Of a stretch of 64,000 bases of DNA, positions 47,615-56,480 are shown piece after piece. The stretch is from assembly GCA_022647725.1 (NCBI GenBank), contig JALCLG010000001.1, forward strand, positions 812,931-876,930, in the 5' to 3' direction. Origin of the DNA: Bacilli bacterium. GTDB taxonomy: Bacteria; Bacillota_I; Bacilli_A; RFN20; CAG-288. The notes under the pieces were generated by a model that was not told the DNA's origin, ran no database searches, and saw only the letters and a program-made list of their open reading frames with translations. Within the stretch, counting starts at the first letter, position 1. Each line of letters starts with the position of its first letter. The translations under genes and the position numbers were made by a program.

Positions 47615-48067
47615 TTATGACAAAGCTACCAGCGGCTTGCGGTTGCCTTTGATGGTCAGAGGCAGGCTTTCGACTGCTTTTTTCAGCCGTTCTGTTTCCG
47701 CCTGGATGGCTTGACGGGTAGGCTCATCCAAGCTCTGGAACGCCTCTTGGATGGAAAGGTCATAGTTGTTCTTGTATTTCGTATTGAGGACTTTCCAAGG
47801 GATAGCCTTGAAATAACCTAACAGGGACGGATCAAACGGAATCCGTTTTTCATAAAAAAGGACCGCAATAATGGGATAACCGGCATAATGCTGCCACACG
47901 GTGGCATTGTCATTGCTGGAATAGACATCCTGTTCCTGGATCACGGTATAGGCCTTGCTGTGGTCGGATGAGACCACCTTCCAGGTGGACTCATCCACCT
48001 TGCTGATCCGGCTGTCAGCCAGGGCACTGAGGGCTTCATCGACCTTACTGATTGGGATTTCTTTCAT
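47615..48067 (-). CDS. Small soluble protein, unknown function
   Basis: A 150-residue protein starting MKEIPISKVDEAL after AAGGA. Composition is ordinary for a cytosolic protein with an alpha/beta N-terminus and a helical C-terminus (EPTRQAIQAETERLKKAVE). No membrane segment, signal or known motif is visible. It is divergent from the next membrane gene by 70 bp. Confidence 0.55.
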   Translation of the reverse strand: MKEIPISKVDEALSALADSRISKVDESTWKVVSSDHSKAYTVIQEQDVYSSNDNATVWQHYAGYPIIAVLFYEKRIPFDPSLLGYFKAIPWKVLNTKYKNNYDLSIQEAFQSLDEPTRQAIQAETERLKKAVESLPLTIKGNRKPLVALS

Positions 48068-48137
48068 ACTTTCCTTACTCCTTGGTGAAATTAGCGACCA
48101 ACCTTATTATAATAATAGCGTTATGGGGAGGCTCACA

Positions 48138-49055
48138 ATGAACGATAATTCTTCCAGCGATTATATTCTTGCCAAAGAGAAAGCGACCGAAGTCTATAAA
48201 TGGATGAAGATCTGCCAAGCCATTCTTCTGGTTGCCTTGGGCATTGTTTTCATTGCCTGCGCCTACAACAGCACCGGCGGATTCTCGGCAGCCCTGCCGA
48301 TCTGCTTAGGTATTGTCTTCTCCGTCTACGGACTTTTGGAACTCTTAGCCGGCTACTATCTCTACCGGAACGTCATTAACCAGGAAGTGCTCTTCGGCAT
48401 CATTGCCATTGCCTTTGCGGTTGTCCTCTTTACCAAGAGCGATGTCTTACAGAACATGTTTGCTGTCTTTGTCGGAGCCATCGTTCTTCTCTATGCCGTG
48501 ATGCTCATCACCTTCGGTGTTGACCGCTGTGTTGGCAAGGATGGCGTTAAAAAGAATATTCCGTTAGCAGTTGGGTCCTTTATCGGTGCCGCTCTTCTGA
48601 TTGCAGCTGGAGTTGTTTATCTTGTCTTCCAGCATGATACGTCCAAGAAGGAAGAGGTCGACCGCTGGATGATCATCATCAGCGGCGGTTTGATGATTGT
48701 GATCGGCGTGGCCATCTTTGTCGTCTCCTTAGTGCGGGTACGGAATACCAAGAAGGCGATGCAGATTCAGCAGGCTGAGGCCGAGACGGCCGCTGCCCGG
48801 AAGCATGAGGATGAGACCAGTGAAGTCAAAGTCGTCGATCTCAGCGATCTGAAGAAAGAAAACAAGAAGCATGGCGGCAAGAAGATCTTCAACCATCAGA
48901 CCACGACCGGCTTCAAAGGCGATGAGGAGACCCCGGATGAGGATGACGATACCAATGATGACACGGTGAATACCACCACCCTGAAAGCCATCAGCGATTC
49001 TTCCAAAGACGAGGATGACGATGCCTCGACGACCGACAAAGGAACGAAGAAATGA
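48138..49055 (+). CDS. DUF308-like membrane protein with acidic tail
   Basis: From ATG 48138 (after GGGGAGG; TATAAT about 30 bp upstream) the protein has about six membrane helices in residues 20-205, paired in hairpins as in DUF308/HdeD-like proteins. The last 100 residues form a charged cytoplasmic tail rich in Asp, Glu, Lys and Thr. It overlaps the XRE gene by 4 bp. Function unknown. Confidence 0.65.
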   Translation: MNDNSSSDYILAKEKATEVYKWMKICQAILLVALGIVFIACAYNSTGGFSAALPICLGIVFSVYGLLELLAGYYLYRNVINQEVLFGIIAIAFAVVLFTKSDVLQNMFAVFVGAIVLLYAVMLITFGVDRCVGKDGVKKNIPLAVGSFIGAALLIAAGVVYLVFQHDTSKKEEVDRWMIIISGGLMIVIGVAIFVVSLVRVRNTKKAMQIQQAEAETAAARKHEDETSEVKVVDLSDLKKENKKHGGKKIFNHQTTTGFKGDEETPDEDDDTNDDTVNTTTLKAISDSSKDEDDDASTTDKGTKK

Positions 49056-49261
49056 CCTTTTCTGTCATTCTTAAAGCTGTTTTCCGGGACTACGGTGTTT
49101 CGGAAGAGTCCTTAGCCAAGAAGCTGGATACCAGCGTGGAGGTGATCCACGCCTGGGAGCAGGATAAAGCCGTGCCGACGACCCATCAATGCGAGGATTT
49201 CTCCGCGCTTTTCGCAATCCCACTTCCTGTGATCCAGGCCTCACTGAGTTCGAAGGAGTAA
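49052..49261 (+). CDS. Small XRE-like helix-turn-helix protein
   Basis: A 69-residue protein with VSEESLAKKLDTSVEVIHAW, a helix-turn-helix of the XRE type. Start overlaps the upstream membrane-protein stop (ATGA), so it is coupled to it, and the pdxK-like gene follows 5 bp later. It might regulate this small operon. Confidence 0.65.
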   Translation: MTFSVILKAVFRDYGVSEESLAKKLDTSVEVIHAWEQDKAVPTTHQCEDFSALFAIPLPVIQASLSSKE

Positions 49262-49266
49262 GGATT

Positions 49267-50124
49267 ATGGAAAAAAGAATTCTGACGATACAGGACTTCA
49301 GCTGTCTGGGACGTTGCTCCCTGACGGTCGCCATTCCGACCATCTCCGCTTTGGGAATTGAGACGGTGGCCATGCCGACGGCTTTATTGTCCAACCATAC
49401 GGCCTTCAGGTCCTGGACTTATCTGGACCTGACAGACCAGATGGAACCGACCGTCGAACACTGGAAGCCTTACCGGCATGACTTTGATGCCATCTATACC
49501 GGCTATCTCTCCAACGACCAGATTCCGACCGTCCTGAAAGTCATCAGCACCTTGAGGACGGACAAGACGATTGTCTTTGTCGATCCGGCGATGGCCGATA
49601 ACGGCCGTCTTTATCCGGGTTTCGGAGAAAGCCATGTCACGGCGATGCGAGAGCTGATCAAACAGGCTCAGGTCATCAAGCCGAACCTGACCGAAGCCTG
49701 CCTTTTAGCGGGGATTCCCTTCCCGGGAACCGAGACCGGCGTCCCGTTAGACTTCTATCAGACGCTGTTCAGGGCCTTAGCCAAGGCCGGTCCGGACCAT
49801 ATCGTGATCACCGGGCAGGAACTCCGGCCGGGCTTTGTCAGCGACCTCACCTATCACAGCAAGACCGGCAAGACGGAAATCTATGAAACGGAAATGTATC
49901 CAGGCCATTACCATGGCACCGGCGATCTGTTTGCTTCCGCCTTTATCGGCGCACTGGTCAACGGATTAAGCTATCCGGCAAGCATTAAGATTGCTCATGA
50001 CTATGTGCATCAGGCCATCAAAAACAACCTTGACAGTCAGCTGGACGGCTTACTCTACGGACCGGAATTCGAGACGGCTATTCCGGCTTTGATCCAGGCT
50101 CTTCAGACGGCGAAGAAGGCGTAA
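49267..50124 (+). CDS. pdxK: Pyridoxal/pyridoxine kinase-like enzyme
   Basis: From ATG 49267 (after AAGGA) the 285-residue ribokinase-fold protein starts with DFSCLGRCSLTVAIP, has KPNLTEACLLAG and the GTGDLFAS catalytic loop. These match the PdxK/PdxY family that phosphorylates vitamin B6 vitamers to PLP precursors. The 3' end overlaps a convergent gene by 47 bp. Symbol is tentative. Confidence 0.78.
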   Translation: MEKRILTIQDFSCLGRCSLTVAIPTISALGIETVAMPTALLSNHTAFRSWTYLDLTDQMEPTVEHWKPYRHDFDAIYTGYLSNDQIPTVLKVISTLRTDKTIVFVDPAMADNGRLYPGFGESHVTAMRELIKQAQVIKPNLTEACLLAGIPFPGTETGVPLDFYQTLFRALAKAGPDHIVITGQELRPGFVSDLTYHSKTGKTEIYETEMYPGHYHGTGDLFASAFIGALVNGLSYPASIKIAHDYVHQAIKNNLDSQLDGLLYGPEFETAIPALIQALQTAKKA

Positions 50125-50632
50125 TATCGTTGGCTGATTCTTCTTTCTTCTGAGCTAATTCCTCAGCCAGTTTTTTCTGTTGGACGAAGTCTTCCTTCAT
50201 CGAGGCAATCTGCTGCAGACAGGTCTTGGGATCCTCGACCGGACCGATGGCATACTTGTTGGCTTCCTCATCCTTGAGGACCAGGCTGCCGCTCTGGAAG
50301 TACTGCTGATACCACGAGGTATTGTCAGAGTTCTCCACACAGCTGAGCTGCTCCCAGGCTAAAGCGATATCCTTGCCATTCCGCTTGATGATATAAAGAT
50401 TGTTTTCATCATATTCTGCAAGAATCTTCGGTTTCAATATTTCTCTTAGGAAAGCAATCGAATAGAGAATACCTAAAAGACAAGCGATGATCAGGATGGT
50501 ATAGGTATACCATTCCTGGCTGACGGTGATCTCATAGCCGAAATAGCCTGCCAGTCCCAAACCGAAAAGAGCAATCACCCCGTGGGCGACCACGACCGTC
50601 GAGCTTTTCTGAATCAGCGGCTTTCTTTCCAT
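50078..50632 (-). CDS. Membrane protein with PH-like domain, unknown function
   Basis: A 184-residue protein with two membrane segments (residues 14-32 and 42-64), followed by a beta-rich domain (LAEYDENNLYIIKRNGKDIALAW) resembling bacterial PH domains and a charged tail. It converges on and overlaps the pdxK-like gene by 47 bp. It follows the oxidoreductase gene in the other orientation by 8 bp at its 5' side. Confidence 0.6.
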   Translation of the reverse strand: MERKPLIQKSSTVVVAHGVIALFGLGLAGYFGYEITVSQEWYTYTILIIACLLGILYSIAFLREILKPKILAEYDENNLYIIKRNGKDIALAWEQLSCVENSDNTSWYQQYFQSGSLVLKDEEANKYAIGPVEDPKTCLQQIASMKEDFVQQKKLAEELAQKKEESANDITPSSPSEEPGSKPE

Positions 50633-50640
50633 AAAGAACC

Positions 50641-51633
50641 TTAGGCCTTCTTCTGTTCAAACGGATAGACGACACCCAGCTTTGCCCGGATCTCATCCAT
50701 GACTTCCATCATCCGGATGGAGTCGGCATGCGGCATCGACGGACACTCCGTGGCATGCTTACGGATGGCTTCCTGGCACTCCCGGACCTCATACTCATAG
50801 CCAGTCAGCTGCTTGGGAACTTTCTCGACGAGAACATTCTTGCCTTTGGCGTCAAAGACAACGATCTTCTCCGGATCGTTGATGTTGGTGACTTCCATCC
50901 GTCCTTCCGTTCCTTCGATCACACCTTTGCGGTTGCTTAAGGAGACCATGCCAGCATCGAGATCGGCGGTTAAGCCATTAGCGTATTCCAGATGGTAATG
51001 ATCGGTCTCATCCAGATGCTTATCGGTATAGGTGCAATGGGCACTGACCGACTGATAATCCGGCGAGAAGAACATGCAGGTGAAGTTCAGAGGATAGATG
51101 CCGACATCCAATAAGGAGCCGCCGGCCAGATTGGGGTCCACCAGCCGCGGATGGCCGCTGATGAGGTAGCAGAGATTTGCGGTGACATGGACGGGTTTGC
51201 CGATCATCCCCTTATCCAGGATATCCTGGATCATCTTCCGAGAGGGCATATACCTTGTCCAGATGGCTTCCGTTAAAAGGAGACCGCGCTTCTCTGCCTC
51301 GGCAAACATGCTTCGGGCTAAGGAAGCATCGGTCGTCAATGCCTTCTCACAAAGGACATTCTTGCCGTTCTGCAGGCAAAGCATCGTGTTTTTATAATGC
51401 TCCGAATGCGGAGTGGCGACATAGATCAGGTCAATCTCCGGATCCTTAACGAGCTCCTCATAGCTGCCGTAGGCCTTAGGAATCTTAAAATGCTTGGCAA
51501 ACTCCTGAGCTTTCTCAAGATGCCGGGAGCCGCAGGCAACAAGATGGATGTCTTCCTTGGCTTTTGTCATCAGCGTCAGGGTCTTTGCCATCTTATGGGC
51601 AATCCCGCCACAGCCTAAGATTCCAACGTTCAT
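50641..51633 (-). CDS. Gfo/Idh/MocA-family oxidoreductase
   Basis: A 330-residue protein starting NVGILGCGGIAHKMAKTL, an NAD(P)-binding Rossmann motif (GxGxxA), followed by VATPHSEHY and the catalytic-type CEKALTTD with Lys in EKAL. The C-terminal domain has GGSLLDVGIYPL. Such enzymes oxidise sugars or polyols. It lies 5 bp downstream of two PfkB kinases, suggesting a shared catabolic pathway. Confidence 0.85.
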   Translation of the reverse strand: MNVGILGCGGIAHKMAKTLTLMTKAKEDIHLVACGSRHLEKAQEFAKHFKIPKAYGSYEELVKDPEIDLIYVATPHSEHYKNTMLCLQNGKNVLCEKALTTDASLARSMFAEAEKRGLLLTEAIWTRYMPSRKMIQDILDKGMIGKPVHVTANLCYLISGHPRLVDPNLAGGSLLDVGIYPLNFTCMFFSPDYQSVSAHCTYTDKHLDETDHYHLEYANGLTADLDAGMVSLSNRKGVIEGTEGRMEVTNINDPEKIVVFDAKGKNVLVEKVPKQLTGYEYEVRECQEAIRKHATECPSMPHADSIRMMEVMDEIRAKLGVVYPFEQKKA

Positions 51634-51637
51634 GGTC

Positions 51638-52522
51638 TTACTCCTTTATCAGCCGTCCGATCTTGGGATCGACGGCGCTTTCAACCTGCAGAGTCGCTAA
51701 CGACATCCGGGCGCCGAAGCGCAGGGATTCCATCAGGCTTTGCTGATGCACCAGTCCGTGAACGATGCCGGCAAAGAGCGCATCGCCGGCACCGTTGACG
51801 GAAACGATGTTCGGGCAGGCGACAACCGGCTCTTCATAGACTTTTCCTTGATAGCCATAGAGGATCGGTGCCTTGCCTTGGCTTAAGACGACGTTCTTGG
51901 CGCCTAAGCTCAGCAAGTCACTGACCAGCTTTTTAGGATCTTCCTTGACGCCTAAGAAGTAGGAGGCTTCCAGGACATTGGATTTGAAGAGAGCAATCTC
52001 AGAGACATGATTGCGGAAGCGACGGACTTTGTTGGCACTGACGCCTTCAATCAGGAAAGCATGATCGGGGTAGGTCTGGAAGAGATAGTCAATCACGGCT
52101 TCGTTGATATTGGCATCCAGGACAATCTCTTTATGAGCGGCAATGACGTCCTTGAAAGGAACCAGATCCTCGGGGGTCATGGCATCCAGAAGTCTCGTAT
52201 CACAGACGGCAACTGCCATATCACCGTTATCGTTAGCAATGGAGACATAACTGCCGCTAGGATAGTCCGTTTTCGGAGATAACACTTTGACGGACAAAGA
52301 CTCAAGTTCTTTCTTGAGATGCTGACCCTGACTATCAGATCCGATGCCGGTTAAGAAGGTGACCTTATCTCCCAGTCTTGCCAGATTCTCAACGATGTTT
52401 CTGCCGACACCGCCAAAGGCCGTCTTGAGACTGCCGATGTTGCTGTCTTCCATAATCAAAGGATGGCTGCTCTTGGCAAGGTAGTCGATGTTGGATCCAC
52501 CGATGACGAGAATGTCTTTCAT
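51638..52522 (-). CDS. PfkB-family kinase, pseudouridine-kinase-like (copy 1)
   Basis: The 294-residue protein has ILVIGGSNIDYLA, the GGVGRNIVENLARLG motif typical of pseudouridine kinases, and SVNGAGDALFAG with the GAGD catalytic loop. It phosphorylates a sugar or nucleoside; pseudouridine is likely but no glycosidase gene (psuG) is nearby. It follows copy 2 by 1 bp. Confidence 0.82.
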   Translation of the reverse strand: MKDILVIGGSNIDYLAKSSHPLIMEDSNIGSLKTAFGGVGRNIVENLARLGDKVTFLTGIGSDSQGQHLKKELESLSVKVLSPKTDYPSGSYVSIANDNGDMAVAVCDTRLLDAMTPEDLVPFKDVIAAHKEIVLDANINEAVIDYLFQTYPDHAFLIEGVSANKVRRFRNHVSEIALFKSNVLEASYFLGVKEDPKKLVSDLLSLGAKNVVLSQGKAPILYGYQGKVYEEPVVACPNIVSVNGAGDALFAGIVHGLVHQQSLMESLRFGARMSLATLQVESAVDPKIGRLIKE

Positions 52523-52523
52523 G

Positions 52524-53417
52524 TTATTGATTCAAGACCCGGTCAACATCCGGATCAACGGCCGTATCGACACCCAACGTGCAATAGGACATGTTGAGAC
52601 CGAACTTCACAGCTTTAGGTAAGCTGACGTTGGAGGCTAAGCAATGGACAATGCCGGCAAAGAGCGAATCGCCGACACCGTTGCTGCGGATGATGTTCTG
52701 ACGGACGACAATCGGTTCATGATAGACCTCACCTTTGGTACCGTAGACAATCGGGAGCTTGGTGTGGCTTAGGACGACATTGGGGCAACCCTCTTTCAAA
52801 ATATCCTGAACGGTTTCTTCCGGTTCGGCTTCCGTGCCCATCATGGTCACGGCTTCGTTGAAGTTGGATTTGAAGAGATAGATATCCGGAAGATGCTTCT
52901 TCAGTCTTCCGACATAAGCACTGGAGACACCTTCACAGTAGAAGGAGTGTCCGGCAAACTTCTTGAAGAGATAGTCGATGACTTTCTCATTGAGCGTTGC
53001 TTCAATGACAATATGCTGATGGGAGGCAATCACGGATTCAAAGGGTTTCAGATCCGCCGGCTTCATGTTATCGATGATCCGGTTATCGACAATGGCTAAC
53101 TTACGGTTGCCTTTGTCATCGGAGATCGAGGTATAGACACTGGTAGGAAGCTTGGATTTCGGGGAGAGGACCTTGACGTTGACAGCTTCCAGATTCTTCC
53201 GAAGCAATCGGCCGTTTTCATCATCGCCTAAAGGCGTGATGAAGGTGACGGAATCGTTAAGTCTTGCTAAATTCTCCGCCACATTCCTGCCGACACCGCC
53301 ATCGGTTTCAAAAATCGTGCCGATATTTTCTTCTCCCTGTAAGGGAGCATCGCTTTTGGCTAAGGAATCCCGTCGGCTGTTTCCGATGATAAGAATATCT
53401 TCTTCTGTGTTCCGCAT
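52524..53417 (-). CDS. PfkB-family kinase, pseudouridine-kinase-like (copy 2)
   Basis: A 297-residue paralogue of the downstream kinase: ILIIGNSRRDSLA, GGVGRNVAENLARL, and SNGVGDSLFAG, in which GAGD has become GVGD. The catalytic Asp is retained. The two kinases are adjacent and similar along their length, so they arose by tandem duplication and may differ in substrate. Upstream is a 80-bp gap with the operon promoter. Confidence 0.8.
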   Translation of the reverse strand: MRNTEEDILIIGNSRRDSLAKSDAPLQGEENIGTIFETDGGVGRNVAENLARLNDSVTFITPLGDDENGRLLRKNLEAVNVKVLSPKSKLPTSVYTSISDDKGNRKLAIVDNRIIDNMKPADLKPFESVIASHQHIVIEATLNEKVIDYLFKKFAGHSFYCEGVSSAYVGRLKKHLPDIYLFKSNFNEAVTMMGTEAEPEETVQDILKEGCPNVVLSHTKLPIVYGTKGEVYHEPIVVRQNIIRSNGVGDSLFAGIVHCLASNVSLPKAVKFGLNMSYCTLGVDTAVDPDVDRVLNQ

Positions 53418-53500
53418 AGGTTCTTCCTCTTTGGTCTTATTTTAACATAAGCCAAGGAGATTAACGTTAAATTAGAATACAAGACAAAAAGCTTTTCGGG

Positions 53501-54244
53501 TCAACCATTCGTTGTTTCATTCCCTAAAAAGGACGGAGGAAGAAGAGGAAGCATTTTCTCATAGACACGTCTTCTTTTTGCATAAGAAAAGAGAGAATCC
53601 CGATTGACAATATAGGAAGAAATCATCGATTCATACATCTCAGGCAATTCACTCTGAGAGAAGAAATAGGAAAAGTAACGGTCAGCAACAAGATCGACCA
53701 TCAGTTGCTCTAACGAAGGAGAGTGACTGTCTTTCTGAACAGGAGCACGAGAGAAAAGAGGCTCTATGACAATGGTCTTGCCAACCCGATAATGTGTCAT
53801 TTCTTTTTCGTTGGGTTTCAGAAGGACAGGCAACTTTGTTTTTTCAGCCAAAGCATAATACGCCTCCTCTAAATAATTACTGTCGACCTCGATGATAATC
53901 GTTGGCCGGGCAATTAATTCGTTCAGCCATTCGTTGAGAGCCGAAGATTCGAAAATGACGAAAGACATGTCAGGATAGCTTTTCTTCAGCACCTTCGATG
54001 ACGAAGCAGCACTCGCACTGAGAGGTTCGGAAACATAAGTCTTATGGTCATCGGCTTTGATGTATTTCCCTCGGCCAATCCGTTTGATGAGTCCTTCTTT
54101 AGCCATCTGATAAACAATCCACCGATAATGAGACTGCAAAGAATTCTGCCCCTCTTTATCTATGAGAGCCAGAAAATCCTGCGACGTATAGATTCTTTTG
54201 TCGGAGAGGAGTGAAAGGAGAGTTTGATAAGGATTGTTTTTCAT
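53501..54244 (-). CDS. DUF6577/AbiEi-like winged-helix protein without a toxin partner
   Basis: A 247-residue protein with an N-terminal winged helix (SHYRWIVYQMAKEGLIKRIG, then GRGKY) and an AbiEi-like second half (IIEVDSNYLEEAYYALAEKT, EPLFSRAP). Homologues regulate or neutralise AbiEii-type nucleotidyltransferases. No nucleotidyltransferase gene adjoins it. An inverted repeat lies 30 bp upstream. Low-Gly, Lys/Ser-rich composition differs little from neighbours. Confidence 0.68.
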   Translation of the reverse strand: MKNNPYQTLLSLLSDKRIYTSQDFLALIDKEGQNSLQSHYRWIVYQMAKEGLIKRIGRGKYIKADDHKTYVSEPLSASAASSSKVLKKSYPDMSFVIFESSALNEWLNELIARPTIIIEVDSNYLEEAYYALAEKTKLPVLLKPNEKEMTHYRVGKTIVIEPLFSRAPVQKDSHSPSLEQLMVDLVADRYFSYFFSQSELPEMYESMISSYIVNRDSLFSYAKRRRVYEKMLPLLPPSFLGNETTNG

Positions 54245-54275
54245 TGCAAGAATAGTATAAACCTAAAAGTAAAAA

Positions 54276-54303
54276 ATCTCCACAAAATTAAAATTGTGGA
54301 GAT
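54276..54303. promoter_or_regulatory. 28-bp inverted repeat upstream of the AbiEi-like gene
   Basis: ATCTCCACAA-8 nt-TTGTGGAGAT, perfect 10-bp arms, 32 bp before the start codon and followed on the minus strand by a TATACT -10-like box. It fits an autoregulatory operator. The T-run beyond it on the minus strand means it could also act as a back-up terminator for nusG. Confidence 0.6.
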
Positions 54304-54362
54304 AATTAAAACCATTGAAATTTTAAATTTACCTTTATCTTACGATAAAAACAGAAATCATA

Positions 54363-54394
54363 GAAAAAGCCGACCGGTTGAGGTCGGCTTTGTT
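54363..54394 (-). terminator. Terminator after nusG
   Basis: AAAGCCGACC-6 nt-GGTCGGCTTT with T-rich flank on the minus strand. Confidence 0.85.
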
Positions 54395-54397
54395 TCC

Positions 54398-55192
54398 TTA
54401 CATCGGATTCTCAGAATTGTCGTCGGTCGCCTTTTCGATTTCGGAGAACTTGGAAGTAATCCGCTGCGGACGTCCGAAGAGGGTGATATCCAAGGTAACT
54501 TCGCTGTCCTTGGCATTGACTTCCTCGATCTCGCCTTCCGCATCAGCGAAGGTACCCGAGAGAATCTTGACTCTGTCGCCGACCTTGTAGTCGGAGTACA
54601 TATCCGGATCCTCGATGTGCATTCTCTTCAGGACAGGCTCAATCTCTTCCCGAGGGATCGGGAACGGCTTGGCGCCTTTACCGGAAGAACCCGTGATGCC
54701 CGAGACACCAGGAGTGTTACGGACAACGAACCAGGTCTCATCGGTCATGATCATTTCGACGAAGATGTAGCCCGGATAATAGTTCTTGGTCTTGAACTTA
54801 GGAACCATCTGACCGGTGGTCTTATCCTTGACCATCTTGGGTTTGCCGGTTTCGGGATCCTTGACCGGATCTTCGTATTCGGCGCAGATGACACGGAAGA
54901 TCTTATCTTCCATATTCATCGACTTAGCACGCTTCTCCAGCATATCCTTGACCTGACGTTCCCGTAAGGCAAAGGTATTGATGACGTACCAGGCCTTTTC
55001 CGGCAGGGCATCGTTCTCATCGTTATCTTCGCCCGGGTTGACCTCGCCGATCAACGGGTTATAGGTATGATGATGTTCCGGAAGAGCCTTCTCAACGGAG
55101 GTGGCATTCGGATCCACGGTGGCAGGCTTGGCTTCCGTCGGGGCAGCTGTCGGCGTCACAACATCCTTATTCTCAGTTTCATTATCGTTCAT
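54398..55192 (-). CDS. nusG: Transcription antitermination factor NusG
   Basis: A 264-residue protein, longer than the usual 170-190. The first 65 residues are an acidic, low-complexity extension (Thr/Pro/Glu-rich). The NGN domain (KAWYVINTFALRERQVKDML, YPGYIFVEM) contains a charged insert near residues 105-130, and a KOW domain (YKVGDRVKILSGTFADAEG) ends the chain. NusG links RNA polymerase with Rho or ribosomes. It overlaps secE by 4 bp. Confidence 0.94.
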   Translation of the reverse strand: MNDNETENKDVVTPTAAPTEAKPATVDPNATSVEKALPEHHHTYNPLIGEVNPGEDNDENDALPEKAWYVINTFALRERQVKDMLEKRAKSMNMEDKIFRVICAEYEDPVKDPETGKPKMVKDKTTGQMVPKFKTKNYYPGYIFVEMIMTDETWFVVRNTPGVSGITGSSGKGAKPFPIPREEIEPVLKRMHIEDPDMYSDYKVGDRVKILSGTFADAEGEIEEVNAKDSEVTLDITLFGRPQRITSKFSEIEKATDDNSENPM

Positions 55193-55458
55193 TTGATTAA
55201 TCCTCCTAAGAAGAGACTGACCATATTAGCAGCAGCACTGGCGGAGGTACTTCCGGAAGTACTGGTACCGAAGGCATTCTTGAATGACTTCATGATCTGA
55301 ATGGTGAGCGCATCGCAGGCGTAGATGAAGAGAGCGAAACCGATGGAGATGAGCAAGACGATACCGACATTCTTCCACAAGGTCTTCTGATCGGGCCAGC
55401 GGACACGTCTGGCTTCCTCTCCGACACCGCGGAAGTACTTCATGAATTTGCTGTTCAT
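55189..55458 (-). CDS. secE: Protein translocase subunit SecE
   Basis: An 89-residue protein with EARRVRWPDQKTLWKNVGIV, the classical SecE amphipathic helix and single membrane segment. A Ser/Thr-rich C-terminal extension ends in a second hydrophobic patch (NMVSLFLGGLI), longer than the typical 60 residues. Flanked by rpmG and nusG. Confidence 0.93.
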   Translation of the reverse strand: MNSKFMKYFRGVGEEARRVRWPDQKTLWKNVGIVLLISIGFALFIYACDALTIQIMKSFKNAFGTSTSGSTSASAAANMVSLFLGGLIK

Positions 55459-55460
55459 GA

Positions 55461-55607
55461 CTATTTACCCTCCTTATGAATGGTGTATTTCCCGCACTTG
55501 GGACAATATTTCCTGATTTCCATCCGGACAGCGTCGCCCTTCTTCTTAGTAGCGTTGTAATTTCGGGACTGACATTCCGAGCAGACCAGGATAATTTTTT
55601 CTCTCAT
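55461..55607 (-). CDS. rpmG: Ribosomal protein L33
   Basis: A 48-residue protein [20 protein letters not shown] with a second Cys pair [10 protein letters not shown]; the four Cys form a zinc ribbon. It starts the rpmG-secE-nusG operon. Confidence 0.95.
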   Translation of the reverse strand: MREKIILVCSECQSRNYNATKKKGDAVRMEIRKYCPKCGKYTIHKEGK

Positions 55608-55631
55608 GCGGAACCTCACTCTAGGTCAAAT

Positions 55632-55665
55632 AAAAAAACCCTTTTTTGGGTTCCCTGATATTATA
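55632..55665 (-). promoter_or_regulatory. Promoter and leader hairpin of the rpmG operon
   Basis: On the minus strand TATAAT (55665-55660) is followed directly by GGGAACCC-A6-GGGTT and T7, a short terminator-like hairpin at the transcript 5' end. It could attenuate the operon or terminate transcripts arriving from upstream. Confidence 0.5.
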
Positions 55666-55950
55666 TCTATCTTCAAGAAAAAAAGAAAGAGGGTAACCTT
55701 TTTCTTTTGTGCCTGGCAAGCTATTCGGCCTTTTCATTGAAATCAATAAAAAGCCGAATATAACAAAGCTAGATGAATTAAAAGAGACCGTTATCTTAAT
55801 AAAATCATCTAAAAATTTCTTGAACCCTCAGACTCTTTGGAAAAGCAATATATTATTTAGTTAAAGAGCAGCCGATTGAGAAACCCCCGTTTTTCACAAA
55901 GTTGGTCGTTCGTCAGAAAAGGAATACAATAATAACAAGGTGGTAACGCA
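55666..55950. other. AT-rich divergent intergenic region
   Basis: No gene is visible. It contains a hairpin AAAGAAA.AGG/CCT.TTTCTTT near 55682-55710 and the promoter of the membrane-protein gene at 55951 (AAGGTGG ribosome-binding site). Confidence 0.5.
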
Positions 55951-56448
55951 ATGAAAAAACCGAGACTGACTTGCTTTCTCCTTTGTCTCTATTCCCTTTT
56001 ATCTTTGTTTCTGATTACTTTCTCCTCATCGGATATTGCAACGATCATCAGTCGACATGATGGCTGGGAATTTGTTTCCTATTTCTTAGGAAACTTCGTT
56101 TCTGAAATCGTAGGAGTCCCTCTTCGGGGCCTCTTGTTCTTTATCGAATATGCCATCGGCGTGACGCTTGGCATCTTCGCCTGCCGCTTTGCTTATCAGT
56201 TCCATCAGTTAGCTTCCCGACGGCTGACGGCCATCTCCCTGATCGGCTTCTTAGTTCCGTTCGCCTTCTTCCAAACGCTCTTGTTTGTCTGCTATGCCCA
56301 AGGCGGCTCTACGATGGGCTGGGTAGGGTTCTTAGGCCTAGGACTTACCGTGCTGACGTCCTGGCTCCTCTTGATAGCCTTCTTCCTGTGCCTCTTCTTC
56401 CGAAAGAAAGAAACCGTAACGACAACCGAAACAGCCAAGCCCGAGTAA
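55951..56448 (+). CDS. Integral membrane protein, unknown function
   Basis: A 165-residue protein with about four membrane segments (residues 8-28, 45-75, 88-112 and 120-145) and a short polar tail. No known family was recognised. Its stop codon lies in the loop of its own terminator hairpin. It converges on the serpin gene. Confidence 0.6.
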   Translation: MKKPRLTCFLLCLYSLLSLFLITFSSSDIATIISRHDGWEFVSYFLGNFVSEIVGVPLRGLLFFIEYAIGVTLGIFACRFAYQFHQLASRRLTAISLIGFLVPFAFFQTLLFVCYAQGGSTMGWVGFLGLGLTVLTSWLLLIAFFLCLFFRKKETVTTTETAKPE

Positions 56449-56465
56449 GGCTTGGCTGTTTTCTT
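56431..56465 (+). terminator. Terminator overlapping the stop codon of the membrane-protein gene
   Basis: ACAGCCAAGCC-7 nt-GGCTTGGCTGT, 11-bp stem, then TTTTCTT; the TAA lies in the loop. Confidence 0.85.
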
Positions 56466-56480
56466 ATCATCGTATCGATC

